From Halieaceae bacterium UBA5044 (lineage in GTDB: Bacteria; Pseudomonadota; Gammaproteobacteria; Pseudomonadales; Halieaceae), in assembly GCA_002416125.1 (NCBI GenBank), contig DIBU01000001.1:403481-467480 (forward strand): a stretch of 64,000 bases of DNA, read 5' to 3'. Below are positions 62,265-64,000 of this stretch, piece after piece; the first letter of the stretch is position 1, and each line of letters opens with the position of its first letter. The notes beneath the pieces were generated by a model. That model was not told the DNA's origin and did no database searches. It saw nothing but the letters and a program-made list of their open reading frames with translations. Position numbers and translations under genes: made by a program.

Positions 62265-63788
62265 ATGGTACTGAAAATGGAAATACAAAGTTCCTTGCAT
62301 CTACTAGAGCAGATGCACTACGAGCTGGCACACGACGAAATGCGTGAGCCATACATCCGCGTCACCGTGGATGGAAAGAAAATGCTATTCAAATTGCGTG
62401 GCGAGGAATTCAAACGCTTTTTCAACTATCACTATATCCGAAATAACAGTAACAGTCCGGATGCCAAGCTCATCAAAGATACGCTAGCGTACCTTGATGG
62501 CCGAGCGATTTTTGAAGGTGAGATGATTGACCCTGATGTGAGAATAGTAGGGGATACAGATCTGCTGGAAATTGACCTATGCGACCCCTCGTATAGGGTA
62601 GTCCAGGTCAGTACGGAAGGCTTCCAGGTTTGCCAGTCTGAGGGTTACTTTCTTCGACGGCACGGGCAACTTCCGTTGCCGCAACCCGAGCTGATGACCC
62701 CCGGTGAGATCTTCGCTGCGATGAATGACTTTAAGGCCATCCTGAATGTATCGGATGAGCAGTTCATACTGGTCATGGGAGTTATTCTCATGGGTTTTCA
62801 TCCAGAGGGTCCATACCCGGTAATGTTTGTTCAGGGTGAACATGGCTCCGCCAAGGGCTCGCTGTGTGAGGCGATAAAGTCTGTGGTCGATCCAAACACG
62901 ACGCCACACACTGCACTACCAGCAAATGCTCCAGACTTGTTGATCCAGGCACGTTCTAACAGAGTGTTGTCTTTCGATAACTTATCGGAGTATACCTTTA
63001 ACAAGAAACATAGCGACCTGTTTGCACAGATGGCGACTGGAGTGGGGCTACGGCGGAGGCAGCTGTACACCGACGATGGCGAGAGTGTGATCAATGTAAG
63101 TCGTATGATCCTGATGAACGGTATCGACGACGTGGTAACGCAGTCTGACCTCGGAAGCCGGACGATTGGGCTCAGGCTGGAACCGGTAAATGAGAGCAAT
63201 CGTATATCGAAGCGAGAGTTCAAACGGCGGTTGTCAGAGGTAGGTCCTCGCATGTTCAGTGCTGTTGTGAACATTCTGAGCGATATTTTGCGGAACTATG
63301 ATTCCACAGATATCCGGTCTGGAGCCCGGATGTTCGATATGATTCAGTGGGTCACTGCCGGTGAGTCTGCAATGGGGTGGGAGTCCGGTACATTCCAGCG
63401 CGTGTACGAACGTAACCAGCTAGAAGTCATGGAAGCCGGTATGGGATCCGATCCACTGGCTGCCGCGATCATCCGGTACATGGAAGGTAAGCCTCGCTGG
63501 GAAGGATCAATCTCACGGCTATTAGCCTGCCTAATCGCCGGAACGGATCGTGGGATGAGGAGTGGTCCACATTGGCCGAGAAACGCGATATCACTTGGTC
63601 GTGCTCTGAACCGGATTGAGACGAATCTTCGTGCTCTCGGAATCTCTGTTATCCGTGGGGGGCGGTCTGCAACAGAGCGCACTGTGACAATAATAAATGC
63701 GAATATGCCCCAACCGGACATGCAAAGTGAGAGCGTTGTGTATGCGGCTAATGAGAGAGGGCCAGAGCAAGGAGGTGAAGCAGCGTAA
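62265..63788 (+). CDS. P-loop ATPase of phage-satellite type
   Basis: 507 residues. Residues about 185-345 form an ATPase domain: Walker A-like VQGEHGSAKGSL (191-200), Walker B-like RVLSFDNLSEY (233-243), then sensor region SRMILMNGIDDVV. This resembles the ATP-binding proteins of mobile elements that carry GSAKST and FDN motifs and often act in replication or packaging. The Ser/Thr right after the Walker Lys is Gly here. The first ~150 residues hold no recognised primase domain. ATG 62265 or 62277 may be the start. The hairpin just upstream suggests translational control. Confidence 0.75.
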   Translation: MVLKMEIQSSLHLLEQMHYELAHDEMREPYIRVTVDGKKMLFKLRGEEFKRFFNYHYIRNNSNSPDAKLIKDTLAYLDGRAIFEGEMIDPDVRIVGDTDLLEIDLCDPSYRVVQVSTEGFQVCQSEGYFLRRHGQLPLPQPELMTPGEIFAAMNDFKAILNVSDEQFILVMGVILMGFHPEGPYPVMFVQGEHGSAKGSLCEAIKSVVDPNTTPHTALPANAPDLLIQARSNRVLSFDNLSEYTFNKKHSDLFAQMATGVGLRRRQLYTDDGESVINVSRMILMNGIDDVVTQSDLGSRTIGLRLEPVNESNRISKREFKRRLSEVGPRMFSAVVNILSDILRNYDSTDIRSGARMFDMIQWVTAGESAMGWESGTFQRVYERNQLEVMEAGMGSDPLAAAIIRYMEGKPRWEGSISRLLACLIAGTDRGMRSGPHWPRNAISLGRALNRIETNLRALGISVIRGGRSATERTVTIINANMPQPDMQSESVVYAANERGPEQGGEAA

Positions 63789-63797
63789 GTGAATGTC

Positions 63798-63921
63798 CAC
63801 TTGTCATTCTGTCACGGCGCTAGGCCGTGACAGAATTACGGCTTTGTTCTGTATATTTTCATCCTGTGTTTTCAATCATAACTTCGTACACCTGGTTTCC
63901 TGGATGACAGAATGACAGGTG
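63798..63921. repeat. Nested inverted-repeat cluster after the ATPase gene
   Basis: Outer arms 63798-63814 and 63905-63921 are complementary in 16 of 17 positions. Inside, ATTCTGTCACGGC (63806-63818) and GCCGTGACAGAAT (63824-63836) form a perfect 13-bp hairpin with a 5-base loop. TGTCA/TGACA is repeated throughout. No gene is visible from 63789 to the window end. Could be a replication origin, operator or packaging site. Confidence 0.7.
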
Positions 63922-64000
63922 TGACATGCAGAAATGCGGTAAAAAACTTCCTTGTCTCTATTTAATAATCATCCGTACTCACTAGTGTCCGGTTAATTTT

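Overview
The window is high-GC chromosome of a gammaproteobacterium. Gene order along much of it (argS, SPOR protein, hslVU, DUF971, ubiEJB, hisIE, tatABC; priA, rpmE, malic enzyme, mrcA, pilMNOPQ, aroKB, gltBD, hemE) is like that of pseudomonads and their marine relatives. A fused BioH-BioC protein and an ECF sigma/ChrR photooxidative-stress locus point to the marine Cellvibrionales/Halieaceae side; this placement is inference. No gene in the core part looks broken.

Layout: 1-2056 membrane transporters (NhaC antiporter fragment, EamA exporter). 2063-6041 overlapping pair of a FAN1-like VRR-NUC nuclease and an Fe-S XPD/DinG-type helicase. 6014-10767 a divergent stress locus: FAD oxidoreductase, DUF1365 protein and Cfa-type methyltransferase to the left, ECF sigma factor and ChrR anti-sigma factor to the right, with a matching TGATCC-N18-TA promoter on each strand between them. 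11076-13868 proton-translocating transhydrogenase (pntAA, pntAB, pntB). 13869-15741 a decayed accessory island with fragments of an Rhs core and up to three small membrane-protein genes. 15742-25703 a mostly leftward housekeeping block (ABC transporter, tatCBA, hisEI, ubiBJE, DUF971, hslUV with a clear RpoH-type promoter, SPOR protein), followed by argS and priA. 29922-47983 rpmE, malic enzyme, PBP1a facing the type IV pilus assembly operon pilMNOPQ, shikimate genes aroKB, glutamate synthase and hemE. 47994-52129 cysE, a TrmB-like methyltransferase, a hexapeptide acyltransferase, SrkA kinase and a ComF-family protein. 52195-56645 the biotin operon bioB-bioF-bioHC-bioD, with a candidate BirA operator over its promoter. 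56806-58928 an acyl-CoA dehydrogenase and a DUF3094 protein.

From 59010 to the window end an integrated element begins at a tRNA-Pro(CGG) gene: tyrosine integrase, an unrecognised 322-residue protein, an AlpA-type regulator, a small coiled-coil protein and a P-loop ATPase resembling those of phage satellites. GC falls visibly after the integrase, and the element has several unexplained inverted repeats: upstream of int, before alpA, directly before the ATPase start codon, and in a nested cluster after the ATPase. Its right end lies outside the window, so its cargo and any new system it carries cannot be judged here.

The strongest second-look items are the mirror-image ECF promoters, the BirA operator reaching into comF, the BioHC fusion, the Rhs graveyard with its small membrane-protein genes, and the tRNA-Pro element with its unknown gene, hairpin-fronted ATPase and repeat cluster.
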